Assembly (NCBI GenBank): GCA_029008875.1
Contig: JAQXJP010000031.1
Location: 1-45,243 of the forward strand
Reading direction: 5' to 3'
Source: Lachnospiraceae bacterium
GTDB taxonomy: Bacteria > Bacillota > Clostridia > Lachnospirales > Lachnospiraceae
Length of the DNA stretch: 45,243 nucleotides
The notes beneath the pieces are model-generated. The model searched no databases. It was not told the origin of the DNA and saw only the letters and a list, made by a program, of their open reading frames with translations. This document shows positions 42,735 to 45,243 of this stretch, piece after piece (positions within the stretch are counted from its first letter, which is position 1; each line of letters begins with the position of its first letter). Made by a program: the position numbers and the translations under genes.

Positions 42735-43592
42735 CTATTTCTTCTCCTCTTCCCCGGAGGAGGCTCCTGCTATTACACTCCACAGCCGATGAATTCCCCC
42801 GGACGCTTTCTCTGAATCCGATTTCTCTGTCTTTTTGGAATCCTTCTGCTCTGCTTCGACCGCTTCCTGTTCTGTCTTCCATGCAAAATAATCGGAATCC
42901 AGAGCTTCCTGCATCTGAATTTCCTCCTCGGACTTCTCTCCTTTAGAGGCGGAAGTTTCCGCCGGAGCGGTATCGTCCTCAAGCGGTGCCAGCCCAAGCT
43001 GTTCTAATACTTCCGTGTTGACGCGCACCTCCGTCTGGCGGTTTGCGTAAATCGAAGTCTTATGCTCCGGCTTTCTTCCCTCCAGCTTTGCTCTCTTCTT
43101 TTCCAGCTCTTGATTTCGTTCCTCGATTAACTTCAGATATTTTTCTGTGTCCACCAAATCCTGCAACTGGCCCTTGAGCTCTGACTGATTTTGCCGAACC
43201 AACTGCTCCTGCTCCTTCAGCTTCCGCTCCATCTCCTCGTACATTTCCTGCAGCTGCTGATGATTTCTTTTCATGATATCCGACACGCTTCTTAAGGCTT
43301 CATCCGTATACATCACGGATGCGGCGTAGATATCCTCCGCCTTGCGGCTGGCATCCCACACAATCTGATCTCCTTTTTTGTGGAATTCACGCTCCGCCCG
43401 ATCTCTGCTTTGTTTTGTCAACTCGTACTCATCCATGATTTCGTAGACGCATTTATTCAAATCGCTCAGAAGGTCCAGCACCTTTTGTTTATCCACAATA
43501 ACCTTGCTGGGCTCCTTCCCGTAGGGCTCACTCTGCGATAATAAAACATGTAAACTTCTCAATACTTTTTCGGTATTTGTCTGTGCACTCAT
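42735..43592 (-). CDS. Coiled-coil protein, unknown
   Basis: 285 aa, soluble, almost wholly helical: a long coiled coil (about 60-175, rich in Glu, Lys, Gln, with AEREFHKKGDQIVWDASRKAEDIYAA) and an acidic tail of low complexity. The heptad-rich part with a short conserved start (LLSDLNKCVYEIMDEYELT) recalls DivIVA/GpsB-like or ATP synthase b-type scaffolds, but I cannot assign it. It is the first gene of the operon with the response regulator and kinase; the SD is GAGGTGAG. Confidence 0.75.
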   Translation of the reverse strand: MSAQTNTEKVLRSLHVLLSQSEPYGKEPSKVIVDKQKVLDLLSDLNKCVYEIMDEYELTKQSRDRAEREFHKKGDQIVWDASRKAEDIYAASVMYTDEALRSVSDIMKRNHQQLQEMYEEMERKLKEQEQLVRQNQSELKGQLQDLVDTEKYLKLIEERNQELEKKRAKLEGRKPEHKTSIYANRQTEVRVNTEVLEQLGLAPLEDDTAPAETSASKGEKSEEEIQMQEALDSDYFAWKTEQEAVEAEQKDSKKTEKSDSEKASGGIHRLWSVIAGASSGEEEKK

Positions 43593-43625
43593 TTTCTCAC
43601 CTCATGACATATTTATTCCCTTTTT

Positions 43626-43654
43626 ATTATAGTAGACTGATATTCAGTTTTCCA
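43626..43654 (-). promoter_or_regulatory. Promoter of the coiled-coil/two-component operon
   Basis: Minus strand: TGGAAA (43649-43654), 17 bases, TATAAT (43626-43631). The -35 is poor, so control by an activator is possible. Confidence 0.6.
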
Positions 43655-43735
43655 CATTTTTCACGCATCTGGAAGTATAATCCTGTCCTCCTGCGCGATT
43701 TAAGGTATTCTTAAGATATTTTCGCACGAATTTCA

Positions 43736-43764
43736 TTGTGCAAAAAAGAAAGAAATGTCATAAT
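43736..43764 (+). promoter_or_regulatory. Promoter of the CPBP protease gene
   Basis: TTGTGC (43736-43741), 17 bases, CATAAT (43759-43764), 32 bases before the ATG. Confidence 0.65.
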
Positions 43765-43796
43765 TTTATTATAACTTAATACGAAAGGGGATTTCT

Positions 43797-44789
43797 ATGG
43801 AAACAGAAACACTTAAGCTAACCGGAAAACATTTTTCCAAACTCGGACTCATGTATTTCCTCGGTACACTGCTCATTATCGGATTGCAGTACGGAGAGTA
43901 CTATTTCTTCTGCGCCTTTTTCCCATACGTTCTTGAAAATCAGACGATTTATTTTCTGATTCAGATGCTTTCCATGTATGCGATAACCATGCCGCTTATG
44001 GGATTGCTTATCCGTACTGTTCCGGCATCTACCGGCGAAAAGAAGAAGATGAGCTTTGGAAAATGGATTTGCGCCTTTCTCATCGCCTATGCGGCAATGT
44101 ATCTCGCCAACATAGTGGGCAATATCATCACCGCCATTATAGGAAGCATCAAGGGCTCCGCCGTGTCCAATGATATTATCAGCATCGCAACATCCAACAG
44201 CACCTTTGTCAACCTTATCATTATGGTAATTCTGGCACCTATCGCTGAGGAGTTGCTTTTCCGAAAGATGTTGGTTGACCGCACGGTAAAATACGGGGAG
44301 GGCATTGCGGTATTCACCTCCGCACTCTTCTTCGGGTTGTTCCACGGTAATTTGAATCAATTTGCTTACGCCTTTGTAATCGGTGGAATTTTTGCATATG
44401 TATATGTTAAGACACGAAACGTAAAATATACCATTTTTCTGCATATGCTGATCAATTTCATGGGATCTGTTTTGTCGCTGGGCGTAATAAGACTTGCTCA
44501 CCTTGAGGAGCTTCTGTCCGGCACACTTACCACCAACGAGGAAATGATGGCATATTTAATGAACAATCTCACCGGATTGGCCATCTTTATGATTTATTTC
44601 CTGCTGATTATTGCTCTTGTTATCACAGGAATTATCTTATTTGCAATCAATGCCCGCAAGATTACGTTTGAGAAGACAGAGGACACCGTTCCAAAGGGAA
44701 AACGTTTTATCACCTACTATATCAACATCGGAATGCTTGCATTCATCATTTTCTGGATTATACGAATCATTTTCCAGTTGTTTAGTTAG
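43797..44789 (+). CDS. CPBP family intramembrane metalloprotease
   Basis: 330 aa, about eight membrane helices. The family motifs are all visible: EExxxR in APIAEELLFRK (151-156), FxxxH in FFGLFHGN (His183), and HxxxN in HMLIN (216-220). Related to Rce1 and to bacteriocin immunity or maturation proteases; the bacterial role is often unknown. Single gene with its own promoter and terminator; the SD is AAAGGGG. Confidence 0.94.
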   Translation: METETLKLTGKHFSKLGLMYFLGTLLIIGLQYGEYYFFCAFFPYVLENQTIYFLIQMLSMYAITMPLMGLLIRTVPASTGEKKKMSFGKWICAFLIAYAAMYLANIVGNIITAIIGSIKGSAVSNDIISIATSNSTFVNLIIMVILAPIAEELLFRKMLVDRTVKYGEGIAVFTSALFFGLFHGNLNQFAYAFVIGGIFAYVYVKTRNVKYTIFLHMLINFMGSVLSLGVIRLAHLEELLSGTLTTNEEMMAYLMNNLTGLAIFMIYFLLIIALVITGIILFAINARKITFEKTEDTVPKGKRFITYYINIGMLAFIIFWIIRIIFQLFS

Positions 44790-44803
44790 AGATTATTTCA
44801 CAT

Positions 44804-44829
44804 AAAGCCATGGCATTTGCCATGGCTTT
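44804..44829 (+). terminator. Terminator of the CPBP gene
   Basis: Stem AAAGCCATGGCA/TGCCATGGCTTT (44804-44815 with 44818-44829), followed by T. Confidence 0.92.
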
Positions 44830-44857
44830 TTTAATTCATTGAATCTATGCAAACAAA

Positions 44858-44887
44858 AAAGCCTCGAATCCGTTGATTCAAGGCTTT
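44858..44887 (-). terminator. Terminator of the rRNA/tRNA operon
   Basis: Thirteen-base stem (44858-44870 with 44875-44887, one mismatch) followed on the minus strand by six T. It comes right after tRNA-Cys. Confidence 0.9.
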
Positions 44888-44889
44888 AG

Positions 44890-44960
44890 AGGTGACTGAC
44901 GGATTTGAACCGACGATCAGGGAGTTGCAGTCCCACGCCTTACCACTTGGCTAAGTCACC
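44890..44960 (-). tRNA. tRNA-Cys (anticodon GCA)
   Basis: Seven-base acceptor stem GGTGACT/AGTCACC, anticodon loop CTGCAAC giving GCA, T-arm with TTTGAAT loop, discriminator U typical of tRNA-Cys. CCA is not encoded. It is the last gene of the rRNA operon part seen here. Confidence 0.96.
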
Positions 44961-44983
44961 GTATTCTTATTCATATAAGAAAA

Positions 44984-45055
44984 CTCCCCGAGTAGGGCTC
45001 GAACCTACAACAACTCGGTTAACAGCCGAGTGCTCTACCATTGAGCTATCGAGGA
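44984..45055 (-). tRNA. tRNA-Asn (anticodon GTT)
   Basis: Acceptor TCCTCGA/TCGGGGA (one G-U), anticodon loop CTGTTAA giving GTT, T-loop TTCGAGC, discriminator G. CCA not encoded. 23 bases before tRNA-Cys. Confidence 0.96.
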
Positions 45056-45206
45056 TTATTGTAAGGCACATGCCTTCAAAACTTCATACAGGTAAGTATG
45101 CAACTCTGCTATCTTGCTTAACAAGGAAGTTCGTCTCACGTTGTTCGACGAACGACCTAGCAAGCGCTCCACACACTTGCAAACCGTCTTGTTCTTCCCT
45201 AGCTTG

Positions 45207-45243
45207 CTAGGTCAAGCCTTCGACCGATTAGTAACAGTCAGCT
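45207..45243 (-). rRNA. 23S rRNA, 3' end (partial)
   Basis: Minus strand begins AGCTGACTGTTACTAATCGG and goes on GTCGAAGGCTTGACC, the conserved 3' terminus of 23S rRNA. The end is placed near 45207-45210. The 151-base spacer to tRNA-Asn (45056-45206) contains CCTAGC/GCTAGG repeats but no 5S gene. Confidence 0.9.

Noticed and set aside
44905..45210. 101-codon plus-strand frame
   Set aside because: Runs through two tRNA genes and the rRNA spacer.
1..45243. CRISPR array, prophage or transposase gene
   Set aside because: No regularly spaced repeats, phage structural genes or transposase motifs were seen in any frame.

Overview
The window looks like the chromosome of a motile, anaerobic Firmicute of the Lachnospiraceae type. 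This rests on the protein content: clostridial LysRS/GreA/DusB order, MecA, clostridial-type FliS and flagellin with sigma-D-like promoters, a Gram-positive Tad pilus operon of the DUF5702/Flp1 kind, and several Lachnospiraceae-restricted unknowns. SD sequences are strong AGGAGG types and many promoters are near-consensus TTGACA-17-TATAAT. No phage, insertion sequence with a transposase, or CRISPR array is visible.

Layout. 1-5.8 kb (minus strand): argF, birA, a small conserved gene and dusB, then greA-lysS from its own promoter. 5.8-11.7 kb: a SleB-type cell-wall hydrolase with SH3 domains, a small membrane protein, murG (plus), a HIT protein, a soluble histidine kinase, a flavodoxin-SCP2 fusion and a rhomboid protease. 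11.8-20.7 kb (minus): a tightly coupled tad operon in the order A24 peptidase, tadZ, tadA, tadB, tadC, flp, TadG-like DUF5702, TadE-like with metal-binding repeats, second A24 peptidase, small TadE-like, FHA protein. The flp gene (15817-15984) is only 55 codons long. 20.8-24.3 kb: a YaaL-like gene, flagellin-fliS, a DUF1858 gene and mecA. 24.4-26.6 kb (plus): a Ser/Thr kinase fused to a ParA-like domain, then a paralogous ParA-like gene without a normal start codon, a 43-aa ORF and a possible structured RNA. 26.7-29.3 kb (plus): a GH18 protein and an amidase. 29.2-36.8 kb (minus): a 1071-aa unknown behind a sigma-D-like promoter, glgB, and a TPR-AAA+ protein. 36.9-43.6 kb (minus): aconitase-family hydratase with an AI-2E-type transporter, and a coiled-coil gene with a two-component system. 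43.8-45.2 kb: a CPBP protease (plus), then tRNA-Cys, tRNA-Asn and the 3' end of a 23S rRNA (minus).

How it fits together. Two surface-appendage systems dominate: the Tad pilus and the flagellum. The flagellin leader carries two hairpins that present GGA, as expected for CsrA control, and the 1071-aa protein shares a sigma-D-like promoter and has a C-terminus resembling FliK, so it is a candidate hook-length protein. The most unusual group is the Tad/FHA/kinase set: an FHA protein ends the tad operon, a Ser/Thr kinase fused to a ParA-like domain lies 3.7 kb upstream of it, and three ParA-fold proteins (TadZ, the kinase C-terminus, and the following gene) all lack the P-loop lysine. Whether these act together is inference. 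Starts were chosen from SD position and differ from the longest ORF for lysS, the HIT gene, the flavodoxin fusion, the FHA gene, the second A24 peptidase, yaaL, flagellin, mecA, the amidase and the 1071-aa gene.
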